Positions 35,201 through 45,292 of a DNA stretch of 64,000 nt are shown piece by piece. This DNA is from Cyathus striatus (Eukaryota > Basidiomycota > Agaricomycetes > Agaricales > Nidulariaceae), in the NCBI GenBank assembly GCA_025738555.1, contig JAOVFP010000004.1:5332001-5396000 (forward strand), read 5' to 3'. The translations under genes and the position numbers were made by a program. The notes beneath the pieces were generated by a model. It was given only the letters and a program-made list of their open reading frames with translations. It did no database searches and was not told the origin of the DNA. Numbering within the stretch: the first letter of the stretch is position 1; each line of letters begins with the position of its first letter.

Positions 35201-38200
35201 GACACTGTGGATATTATCAATATTAGTCCCAAAGGTTCTTCAAGGAGTGAAGGTAAACCTATAATTTGTATAAATATATATGTACTAACTCTAAGTAGGT
35301 GGCATTCTCAGAGGAAATGCACTTGGGAATCACCCAAATGCTGCCGACTTTCACAGTGCTGCCGAAAGTACTACTATTGGTTCAGTTAAAGGGCGAGTAT
35401 GGTTGTATATGTCTAATGCAGATCCAAGTACTGTTATGGTACCTGGAGTTGCTTCATTTACATTGAAGCATAATCTTACAGCAACCATTGGGCCTGTCTT
35501 GAAGAAACTCAAAGACAGAGCCGAACATTTCTTTAGTATGTTTTCTTTCATATTTTATTCATATACTAATATCATTTTAGCTGCTGATCACTGTTTGTAT
35601 GTTTATGAAAGTAAAGCCTGGAACATTCTTGGAAACTTTGAATCTGCTGTTAAGGATGATGAGGAAGTTGACTGGCTAAAGATAGATGGCGAATTAATCT
35701 TGCCAATTCTAAGTGTAGCTATATATTTTATTCTTTTATTCTTGTACTATTTACTTATATTGTGTTGCTTTATAGTCTGGATTTCAGCCAAATGCACCAC
35801 TCTCCCTCGATATTGAGACATATTCCATTCCGTCTAAGTCAGCTGGAAGCTCTGCAACTAGCTCTCATGCTGTTTCTCGCTCTCACACCCCTTCTCTTGT
35901 TCAAAGAGGTGGAATCTCAGAGCAACGTACTGAGGAACTTATCGATGTTCTAAAGATTCCTAGGAACATTCTTGAGAGCACTGCACCTGGACTTCAAGTC
36001 GCATACCAGAGGTATCTTGCCTGTATAAAGGCAGTTTCTGACCACAATACTATGGACAAGAACAGGACTTGGCCAGTTGCCAAGGCCACAAAGAAAGAAA
36101 TTGTCACAGTCTTTGTCTCATCTTCAGCCTGGTATGAGAACTATTCAAACTTTGATAAGATTGCAGATTTTTCAGCAATGCAGTCTTGGTTGGCTGAAGA
36201 TGAGGATAGTCCTACTGATCTGGACCTTTGGGGCTTTGAAAGAGATTACTACACATTTTTGGATTTGAAAAGATGGCTTAAGGAGAAGAAGGAGAAAAGG
36301 AAGGGAAAGGGAAAGGGAAAGAGCAAAGAGGAGAAGGGAGGTAAGGATGAGAAGGCTCATGAGGATAAAGAGAAATTAAGTTCAAAGAAGCGCAAGTAAG
36401 TATATTGAACTCAAATTGTAATAGTTTACAATATGATTTTTCAGTTGGATGGTAACCTTTGAGACATATTTGTGGTGCTTAACCTGTATATGGGCTATAT
36501 TCATGCCAGAAATCACTCAACATATTTTATTCTGGTTATTAATAATTTGGCTATTTCAATGGCTCCCAAGTGCAATACTAGTTCTATTTATTTTTATTCA
36601 ACCAGTACTTGCAGCAGGAGAACAATCATTTCCTAACATCACATTTGATGTATTCAGTAAATTTATTCTGTCAAATTTTGGTTCCAATATCACACTCTCT
36701 GCCACATTGGTTATATTGTTCTCTATGATTGATAATGTTGATTTGTTGAGTCTTCATGCAAGACAGCAGAATGCAAAGTTAACAGGAGAAAAAAATGTTG
36801 ATGCAACTGCATGGATTAGATTACTGGCTAGAGCTATTCAGGAAAAAATTGGCATGGACTCAGATGATCTCTTTGAAGATTATGAAATTAATGAACACAC
36901 AACTCGAACAGGCAGATCTATTTTGTTAGGCACTAAATTAAATGAAATGGCAAGACTTCTGAACTTGTATCCTTTCAATCAGGAGAGGAAAGTTTTTGAA
37001 GGTCAACTGAAACCTGTATCTCATGCTAGTATTGATCCTGTTCATATAATATGTCCTATAGCTGCAGAGTGTGAGACACGGAGCTGTAAAGGACAGGCAC
37101 TACATGTGCATACTAAAGTTAGAGATGTACCTAAAGCAACATTAATTAAAGGCTCAAAAATATTTGAACATGCTTATGTAGTATCAGGTGTTTGTGAAAA
37201 ATGTAAAACATTATATTCTGCAGAACATGAATGAGCCTACGATGAAAAACAGGGATATTATATGGTTCATTTAAACTCTGCTAAATATCTGAAAGTAGGA
37301 AAAAAACTATGGGTAGATAGGGCATTTTCTCAAGGTGTTCTGAATGGTATATATAGCTTTCATGCATCTGCTGCAGCATATATGGAATATTGGAACAACA
37401 GTTTTGGAAATGGAAAGGAAATAAGCCGAAGACAAGTCTGGGAGGCTTTTATACATGAATCAATACACATGGTTTCTGCAGGATCTGGTGTTAATTTTAT
37501 TAGTCTTGATGGACTTTCAATTACTGCATTAACAGAAGAAGCATTTGCAAGGTTAGGTGAAAATGGAAAAATACATGCATCACATAATCACAGCTGCTTA
37601 GAGTGTACACAGCCTTATAGAGAAACTCAAGACTCACTACCAAATGAGAGTGCAACAGTTAAAATGGTAGTAATTGATGGGATTGTTATGGGACCACAGG
37701 TAATGCACAACTAAAACTAAACAATATTATACTAATACATATTTTAAGCACTGTGCATATGACAATTGTTCCAATACTCTTGTAAACCATAGAGGAGGTG
37801 TATTTTGTGATGTTCACAACCAAGAATTTGGAGCAAGATGCCGTGTTCATGACTGTCAAAATCAAAAGATAGAAAATACACAAGCTTGCAATGAGCACCA
37901 GGAAATGTGGCGTAAATATAATTTAGAACATAGTTCAGATTATTTAAATGGTGCACGAAGAATGCTTTGCAAACCAGCTGAAAATCCACCTTGGAATAAA
38001 AACCGAGGAAGACGTGTTCAGCAGCCTCATGATGAGTCAGATACCAATATTCCAAAGAAATCTCATTATTTTAGTGCCTCTCGCTATTATTGTGTAGAAA
38101 CAATATGTGCTCCATGTGGTGCTGTAATTGCATGGACAAAGTTTGTGAAGTCGGAGTCAACAACCAATATACTTAAGTTCTTAGAAGATGTTTTTCCTGA

Positions 38201-38654
38201 TGAAGAATTAAGACCAGATTATATATGTATTGATAAGGCATGTAAACTTCTTCGAACAGCAGTTGCAAATGGAAGTTGGGTAGATTGGTTTAAAAGTAGC
38301 TGCTTTGTAGTAGATGGCTATCACTATACAAATCACCGCTCAGATGATTATCTTTGTAGAAAGTGGTGTAATCCAGCACCACAAGATGGTTCTGCACCAA
38401 ACCTTGTTTATATTGCACAAGACAGAAATGGTGAAAGATATCACAAACAAGCATTCAATACACAAGCCTGTGAACAACTAAATTCATGGCTTGGTGGGTT
38501 TGAATCTATTATGAAATGTATGACTCCAAGCAACTTTAATTGGTTCATACATTCTATGATCTTTTATCATACTCAACAAGTAATAAAACGGCAGAACAGC
38601 CAAAACTTTAGTATTATTAGTGAAGATTTTGAACATGATGATGGTCTGTTGTAG
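29227..38654 (+). pseudogene. KDZ-type transposase gene with CxC5/CxC6-like cysteine clusters, interrupted
   Basis: One long multi-exon gene. N-terminal exons 29227-29492, 29539-29607 and 29657-29776 encode a basic, Ser/Thr/Lys-rich region. The third exon is split by a 4.85 kb foldback and resumes at 34639-34649. Further short exons to about 35390 include a tandemly duplicated exon (about 34890-34960 and 35005-35085). Then come 35391-35540, 35580-35710, 35777-36397 (Lys-rich end) and, after the intron 36398-36442, the transposase part. Visible motifs: a cysteine cluster CPIAAECETRSCKG (near 37050-37095) with a later CEKC, like the CxC5 cluster; a second Cys/His cluster from 37749 (HCAYDNC, CRVHDC) like CxC6; and a D, D, E-like set DKACKLLR (38230), VVDGYHYTNH (38313) and ACEQLNSWL (38472). 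An in-frame TGA sits at 37232-37234. The gene is inactive as it stands. Confidence 0.75.
29777..34628. mobile_element. Giant foldback element (4.85 kb, ~1.8 kb arms)
   Basis: The left arm (29777-about 31600) and right arm (about 32800-34628) are near-identical inverted copies. Each consists of an end with an internal hairpin (ATCATATAACA gcag TGTTATATGAT, 29796-29821), about 17 units of a 60 bp AT-rich tandem repeat containing AATCATTGATTTTTTCTAAT, and a GTCACGC/CCCGCGC-rich repeat block. The unique loop (31600-32800) has no convincing gene. The insertion is flanked by a 10 bp direct repeat GCCGTTCAGA (29767-29776 and 34629-34638). Deleting the element and one repeat restores an exon of the host KDZ-type gene. 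The structure resembles Foldback/Galileo or long-TIR MULE elements; the superfamily is inferred from TSD length only. Confidence 0.9.
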
Positions 38655-39362
38655 AAGCATTGGAAGATGTGGTAGAAGAGGCATCAGAAATAATAGGTGT
38701 GGGAAATATGGTAGAAGATGTGTCAGAAAATGTGGTACAAATGTAGTACAGAGATATCTGGTAGGAGAATAATAGGTGTGGGAAAATATTGTAGAAGAGG
38801 CATAGGAAGATGTGGTAGGGAGATAGTATGCTATCAGTACTGAAGGTGTGGGAAAATGTAGTAAAGAGTAGTAGTGATAGCATGTACTGGGGGTGTGGGA
38901 AAATGTAGTAAAGAATAGTAGTGGTAGCATGTACTGAAGAGTGTGGGAAAATGTAGTAAAGAATAGTAGTGGTAGCATGTACTGAAGAGTGTGGGAAAAT
39001 GTAGTAAAGAATAGTAGTAGTAGCAAAGATGTAGTAGTGAGATAGTATGTTATCAATAGGTGTGGGAAAATACACCTGGAGTCTTAAACAGAACTTACTT
39101 TAAAAAATACAAAGTCCATCAGGACTCCACCAGGACTCCATCAGGACTTCTTATATTCCAGCAGGATGTCATCAGGACAATATCTATTCCATCAGGACTC
39201 CATCCGGACTCCACCCGGACTCCGCCAGACTTCACTGGACTCCACCTGGACTCCACCCGGACTCCACCAGATTCCATCAGGACTCCGCCGGACTCCACCC
39301 GGACTATCCGGACTATATTGAGTCCGTCCGGAGTCCGGACAGACTGGGGGGGGGAGCGTAAA
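38655..39362. mobile_element. Composite short-repeat element between KDZ gene and Ty3 pol
   Basis: 38700-39065 is a tandem of about 50-60 bp units with GTGTGGGAAAATGTAGTA. 39075-39340 is degenerate GGACTCCA/CATCAGGACTCC repeat ending in GGAGCGTAAAG (39353-39363), the reverse complement of the 26907 terminus. It truncates the adjoining RT frame. No coding capacity. Confidence 0.65.
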
Positions 39363-40587
39363 GTACTGATATTTGAGCTTTCTTTGCTGCAAATGTTGCA
39401 CCTGCACATTTTACACGATGCATAATGTGGTGTACATCTTGTGCATGTTCCCAAATAAAACGTCTAATACCAGAATTTCCTTTAATTGTTTCTGGTTCTC
39501 CATTTTTATTAAGATACTGGCTAGCTGGTCCCTTGATTGGCAGGTCATCAATAAATATGTTAGCAACTTGTGGTATTTCTTCATGTAAAATAAACACCAT
39601 GCATTTCTGAAATTCGGAAGGGGAATTAGTATAACCTGTTGGTAATGATGTTATTTGTAATAGTCCTAAAGGAGTCATAAATGCAGTAAGATCTCTACTA
39701 TGAGGATGAATTTTACGAGCATCAAATCCCCAGAATAGATCAAAAACTGTGTAGCATTGTCTCCCTGCAAAGCCTTCTACAAAATCATCTACAATAGGTA
39801 GCATTCCTGCATCTCAAATGGATACACGATTCAGTGGCTGTAGATCATGTACTATTCTCAGTTTTCCATTTTTCTTTAGTACACAAAACCAACGTGAACA
39901 GTATGATGATTGACTAGGTTCATAAACTCCTGCTTCTATCTTTAATTTTAGTACTTCAATTACTTTGTCTAATATTCCAGGAGGTATTGGAATATTTTTA
40001 TATTCCCAAGGGGTATGGGGAACAGTGGGTATAATATATGGTGAAAAATAAGATTCTTTTAATGTTCCACGCTCTTTATCTTCAAAAGCGATTCCAGATT
40101 CATTAAGAACCATAACATGTTTAAATAGTTTCTCTTCTTCTGGCCATAGGAATCCATCACAATTAATATTTAGTTCTTTAATACGTTCCACTGATATTTT
40201 ATCAGTAGGAGTAAATTCAGGTGGTTGGGTAGGTAGTGGGGGTAAGGTGAGTAATGGGTCTTCAGGAATAACTCGTGTGACTTCACACTCTGGTGGAAAT
40301 GATGTAGAGACTGGGCGAACTTTCTTATCTACCCTTTTATAAGCTGTAAATGCTTTTAATGGTTGGCCTTCCACTTCTACATCTGCTGGGTATATAATAT
40401 ATTCATCATCATCTTCTGGGTTGTAATCAGTTACTATTTCAAAGGGTTCCAACATAAATTTGTTGTTGTTGTTCAGTTCCATATAGTTGATAGTTGGTTT
40501 ATTATTTGGGGACACAGGGAACTTAATAAGGTTTGGTTCCCTGGTAAATTTCGCAAATTTCTGATGTTTATTTGTTTGTACTGTCAT
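39363..40587 (-). pseudogene. pol: Ty3 element 2: pol N-terminal part and reverse transcriptase, truncated
   Basis: The frame starts at 40587 and runs into the reverse transcriptase. Visible are the fingers motif RIVHDLQPLN, motif A DLFWGFD, and the catalytic FIDDLPIKGP (in place of YVDD), followed by GIRRFIWEHAQDVHHIMHRV. These spacings match an agaricomycete Ty3 group. A single in-frame TGA (39814-39816) stands just where related proteins have an Arg-Asp pair after the LNRVSI segment, so the codon was probably CGA. The frame is then cut at 39363 by the short-repeat element. RT thumb, RNase H and integrase are missing and do not resume in the window. Upstream is a Pro/Glu-rich linker (VRPVSTSFPPE) typical of the region before RT. 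Confidence 0.85.
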
Positions 40588-42139
40588 GGTTGTTATTTGA
40601 GTGTGTTATAGTTTGCTGTATGTTGATATTGCTATATTTTCTGTGTGATAATTGATGTATAGTGGTTCTGTGTATTGTGGTAATTTTATTTGGTATAGTA
40701 AGTGGTTGACAGTGTGTTATTGAATTGTTGTTGAGATGATGTATATTTAATGTGTAGACTATTGGGTATGAATTTATAATTTCACTCTGGGTGCTATAAT
40801 TAAGTAATAAAATAATATGGATTGCTGGTTGTGGTGAGAATTTATTATAATTGTACTGTTACTTGAATATTTGAAAAATGTAGTCATAGAATAGCTGTAG
40901 TAACATCATTGTTATGACAGAATATGTCGCCGATGGTGATAATATATTAAATCCGAGATTCGGCGTTAACGGCTTTTATCACGTGACTTGACGCGCCAGA
41001 GCGTCGTCCTGACTCTATCATACACAACTTTGGTCCATATCTCAAATATTATGGGAGACTAAGGTTCCATTTCCTCATAGATATATTCATTAGTTATCTA
41101 TCTTCAAAATAGGGGTTATTCTATGGCCTTCCGATGTTTTTGGAAAACAGAAAAGCTGATAACATTTATACAGCATATTTTAAATATTATAAGTCATACA
41201 CCTTGGGTGCATACTTTTGTTAAATGTAATGTAATGTATAAATGTGAGTAGATGATAGTACTAATATTTAATATTCTAAAATACTGCTGATAGCATTATG
41301 ATTGTCATAAAGTGAATTTTTATCGAAAAATAATTATGATCCTAGAAGTGCTCTTTTAAATAGTATTTAACCAAACATAGTGCTTCTATTCATAATATAA
41401 TTTATTTAACTTGTTGTACTTGATATATATTTGAAGTGTGTGGTCTTGAAAAGATAATAATGACGATGAGGCATTGATATTTGCGATTGTGTCCGCTTTT
41501 AATGGTCACGTGATTTGACGCGCCAGAGCGTCGTCTTAACGCGCTCATTATCCAAAACTCTTGGAATACTTCCATTTTCGTATATTACACTTTCTAAATT
41601 AGTAGATATGTTGTATTATAGTCGTATCTAGTCATAGGCGAATTTTTGTGGCTTAAAGTTCAAATATAACAATGTTTGAAGCTTATAATATTGAATTTGA
41701 GAGTTTTTGAGAAGCTGGTAGCGAAAATAAAATAATCATGAGTTCGTAAGTGCACATAGAAAGCTGCATAGATGTGCTATATTGACTGTAAAGGTAAACG
41801 ATGGGTATAACTATGTCAACACAGTGGTTACGAGCTGAAAAGGGTATATAATCTGTATGTAAATAGGAGTATGTAAAGGAATTGAGCGCAGAAAAAGATA
41901 TAATGAGACCGTAAGAACTAAATAAAGTATGTAACGTTAAAGGGGGAGGGGTATATGTGAAGAGTATGATAAGAGATCGACAGTAAGAACTGAAAGTACA
42001 TAGAACCATTGTAAGTAGTAAAAAAAGCGAAAGTATAAGGAAATCAGGGGGTATAAGTGTGTAGTAGCGAATGAAAAGGGAATAGATAAGTTGAGATGGT
42101 TATAATGTTGGATTATCTAAATAACCGGCATAAGGACGC
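40588..42139. repeat. Noncoding spacer with two copies of a conserved block
   Basis: Two diverged blocks about 525 bp apart (around 40975-41010 and 41505-41540) share TCACGTGA, then GACGCGCCAGAGCGTC, which contains a GACGC...GCGTC inverted pair. The rest is AT-rich. No supported gene; possibly a promoter for the downstream pol ORF or an embedded relic. Confidence 0.5.
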
Positions 42140-45100
42140 TTACTTTGAAGGATCCTGTGGTGTACGGAACGGATGATAACGTTTGGCAGTCTGGGGGGAA
42201 CGAGGGCGAGGGGAAGTTATAGTCTGTCGTACAGTACGGCTACTCTGAGCGTCGCCAGCGACTCTGTGCACATGTCCTTCTGGGATAACCGAAGGTGGCG
42301 GCATATCTACGCGTGTAGATCTCGATGTAGAGCGTTTAGGCTTGTGTGCTGCAGGGGGACCTCGTCCTGTGGTCATGCGTGCGCTGCGTCGGATGCGTTT
42401 CTTCTTACTGCTAATTGACGCGTTGCTCTGGCTACTTTCCGAGACAGTAGCGAGAGAGGGGAGTGATTCTGGCGTTCCAGAACGCTCAGATAGCGAAGAC
42501 GAAGACGCTTGCGTCGTTTCGAGGTGCATAGCTGGAGAGTTTACATTGGTGAGGCTAGGCGTTGTGCTGGTGGCTGATACAGGCGTTGTGAGCGAAGGGG
42601 ATGGTGCTGGGGTGGTAGAAGTCGACGTTTGAAGCACCTGCGCTTGTGGAATAAAAGTGGGAGCCGTTGGGTTTAATCCAGATGAGCTAGAGGTCGAAGA
42701 GGTGGGTGATGTTGCTCCAGTACCATGAATGAAGAAAACTTGAAGAGGTTGAGGTGGAATATAGGCGGACGCGTTCCATAGTGCGGTTGCAGCGGGTGAT
42801 ACGAAGGTAGGCGATGGCGACGTCGATATAGGCATAGGGTGGTAGTGTGTAGGGACAAACGGAACGCTGGACGGGTTAAATAGTGCGTCAATGTTGTCCG
42901 GCAACGTTGACGATGAAGGTGAGCTCATATGGCGAGGCATGGCGTACCTCGGCTTAGGGAAAGGTGTAGGAGGTCGATTCGGAATAAAATTCGAAGTTTG
43001 AATAGGGCTTGGCACTGGAACGTACGGAGGTTGTATCTGGGTAATAGGAGGTGAATATAGCGAAGATAGGAATGGGTTTTCGATAGGAGTGATAGGTGGG
43101 GGAATAGAACCGATTGGTGTCATGAATAAAGCATCCGGAGACTGCAGCCAGGCAGGAAGGGGAACGTTGGTGACAAGCGGCGCATTGGGAGGTGTTGATG
43201 GTACTTCTGACTCGATAGATCGAGTATTTGAAGCGATATCTGTAACTGTGAGAGCTGGTGTCGATGGAATGGGTAACTGATGAGTTAAGGAAGGGGTTTC
43301 TTCCATTGAGGTGTCGCCTGTGGGTTTAATGTCTGGTATAACGGGTCCGGATCGTCCTGCAAATCCAGGGGGAGTAAAAAGAAGCGGGTAATCGTATACC
43401 TCGAAATCTGAGTCTCCCTCTGAAGTAGACTCCGATTCTTCATCTGAGGATTTGTTAATATATTCCTCTAAGCTCGACATAAAAAAATGGAGTGGCTTCT
43501 TGATAGTAACAGGTGTGTGAGGTGGCTGAGAGTGAATTACAGGCGAAGGGGGAGGTGTAGGCAGGCCTGCTGCCTCAGAGGATGAAGATGAGGACGAAGA
43601 TGAACCATAAATGGATGAATTGAGTTCATCCACATCATTATTCGAGCCGGTGGTATATGAGAGGTCGGTAATAGGTGAATAAGGAGGGGTGGAGACAATT
43701 TCTACCTCGTCGAAATTAAAAGGGAGGTCGAAAAACATCGTAGCAGGGTGTGCAGGGGTTATGGAAGGCTGTGAAACTCCTTCCATTTCCTTGGGCCAAG
43801 TCTTTTGCGCCAGCGCAAAAATACGTTCAATGTCTGGATACACTGTATGAGACGTACCATAACAGTCAGTACGAGTCCCATTTCTCCAAACTAAGTCTTC
43901 GGGTAAAGGGATTCCATCTGTGTCCCACATTTCAGTCTTTTTCAAGACAACATCTCCGATTCGTTGTAAAAATTCGAACTCGATGTGAGATAAATACTGA
44001 ATATCTCTTGAGGCGATCTTGCTGAGTATAGGCACTACTCCATTACGATCATGATCGAGTAGTGTAGCTAAGTGATCCGCAAAAATATTAGCAGGATCAG
44101 AATGGGCGATCTTACTGTCTAGTTTCTTGTTACTTGATGCGACACGATTGTCTGGAAAATCAGGAATTAAAACTGAGCGGTTGGCATCGAAGCAAGCAGG
44201 TACTAGAGATGGATGGAAAGAAGGATTGTCGAAAGGGTGGCATTCATCTTGCTGCCCATAATAATGAGCGATTGCGGCAAACTGCTTATCTCGATCACAG
44301 GGAAGCCGAAGTTCCCACGGTCCGGCTTGTCCTTCGAATTCTGCATCAGGATAAAATGTAATATGAGCATGTCCTCTCAATCCTCCTAACAAACCAGTAT
44401 GACTATTATGAACAACTAGAGTAGCATCCAGTGCTACAAGTTCCTCAATAGGGTGTGAGGATAAATCAAGTCTGCGACCTAAATAAACTGTAGAGCCTGT
44501 AGTGAGTGTTCCAGGCCGAAGAAATTCGGGTTCTCCCTTATCTAAGCGATCTTTAATAGCCGAGACACTCGCATGAACCAATTCCTTGGGTGTTTGCACT
44601 CCGACAACTCCATCAATGGGACCAAAAGCTTTGGTAGCGCTTCCATTTCCAAGAAGCATGGGGTCGTCATCGATCAAAATGACCGGCATAGTGGGTGGGA
44701 GGAATGTGATGTCTGCAGAGTGTAGATCAAGTGCTGTGCGATAGATTTCTGTGTAGTTTGGTGCGCATTTTTGAGTTCTTTTATACTCTTTCCCTTCCTC
44801 ACTTTCAACTACAAAATTTTGCGAAGTGCTAGACAATGTAGTTTCCTTTTCTTTACTTGAATACTTTTGTCTGGGATCAATAGATGAGTTAATTTTGATT
44901 GTCCCATGGGAATTACTCTTGAATTCCGCATTAATTTCGTTATTTCCCTGGGAAAAGCGATTTAAATCCTGATTAATTTCAACAATGGGGTGGGAATGTG
45001 TTGGGTAATTTCCATTGTGCCCATTGTCCTCCAATGTCACCGAAAAATCACAGTATTCAGAGATGTTTCCATTGTTTCTATTGAAGCTTAAAAATATCCT

Positions 45101-45292
45101 GAATATTATTTCTATTTTGCCAATACATATAATTATTTGCATTAGTGCTTCTATCCATGTTTGTATTACTTTCTGCATTATTCCAATGCTGAGAATTGTT
45201 TGGATTAGTACTACTGCTGTGTAAAGCTTGTCCGCTTTCAGAAATATTAGTAAAATCATGATTATTTCCGAGATTATTATTTCTGACATCAT
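42140..45292 (-). CDS. Large accessory ORF of Ty3 element 2 (unknown function)
   Basis: Open for 1050 codons, uninterrupted. It overlaps the 3' end of gag-protease by 215 nt in another frame, so the true start is probably inside the overlap or reached by frameshifting; the first 70 residues are compositionally unlike the rest. About residues 170-520 look like a folded domain with SADITFLPPTMPVILIDDDP, GPIDGVVGVQTPKELVHA and WRNGTRTDCYGTSHTVYPDI. Residues about 550-950 are Pro/Ser/Thr-rich and disordered, including a run of serines. The last 100 residues are basic (KKKRIRRSARM, HKPKRSTSRSTR). No membrane segment, zinc finger or known enzyme motif is seen. Position between protease and RT in the same orientation argues it belongs to the element. 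I do not recognise the domain. Confidence 0.75.
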   Translation of the reverse strand: MMSEIIISEIIMILLIFLKADKLYTAVVLIQTILSIGIMQKVIQTWIEALMQIIICIGKIEIIFRIFLSFNRNNGNISEYCDFSVTLEDNGHNGNYPTHSHPIVEINQDLNRFSQGNNEINAEFKSNSHGTIKINSSIDPRQKYSSKEKETTLSSTSQNFVVESEEGKEYKRTQKCAPNYTEIYRTALDLHSADITFLPPTMPVILIDDDPMLLGNGSATKAFGPIDGVVGVQTPKELVHASVSAIKDRLDKGEPEFLRPGTLTTGSTVYLGRRLDLSSHPIEELVALDATLVVHNSHTGLLGGLRGHAHITFYPDAEFEGQAGPWELRLPCDRDKQFAAIAHYYGQQDECHPFDNPSFHPSLVPACFDANRSVLIPDFPDNRVASSNKKLDSKIAHSDPANIFADHLATLLDHDRNGVVPILSKIASRDIQYLSHIEFEFLQRIGDVVLKKTEMWDTDGIPLPEDLVWRNGTRTDCYGTSHTVYPDIERIFALAQKTWPKEMEGVSQPSITPAHPATMFFDLPFNFDEVEIVSTPPYSPITDLSYTTGSNNDVDELNSSIYGSSSSSSSSSEAAGLPTPPPSPVIHSQPPHTPVTIKKPLHFFMSSLEEYINKSSDEESESTSEGDSDFEVYDYPLLFTPPGFAGRSGPVIPDIKPTGDTSMEETPSLTHQLPIPSTPALTVTDIASNTRSIESEVPSTPPNAPLVTNVPLPAWLQSPDALFMTPIGSIPPPITPIENPFLSSLYSPPITQIQPPYVPVPSPIQTSNFIPNRPPTPFPKPRYAMPRHMSSPSSSTLPDNIDALFNPSSVPFVPTHYHPMPISTSPSPTFVSPAATALWNASAYIPPQPLQVFFIHGTGATSPTSSTSSSSGLNPTAPTFIPQAQVLQTSTSTTPAPSPSLTTPVSATSTTPSLTNVNSPAMHLETTQASSSSLSERSGTPESLPSLATVSESSQSNASISSKKKRIRRSARMTTGRGPPAAHKPKRSTSRSTRVDMPPPSVIPEGHVHRVAGDAQSSRTVRQTITSPRPRSPQTAKRYHPFRTPQDPSK

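Noticed and set aside
38484..39075. 190- and 152-codon frames on the minus strand
   Set aside because: They translate the GTGTGGGAAAATGTAGTA tandem repeat and the antisense of the transposase gene end.
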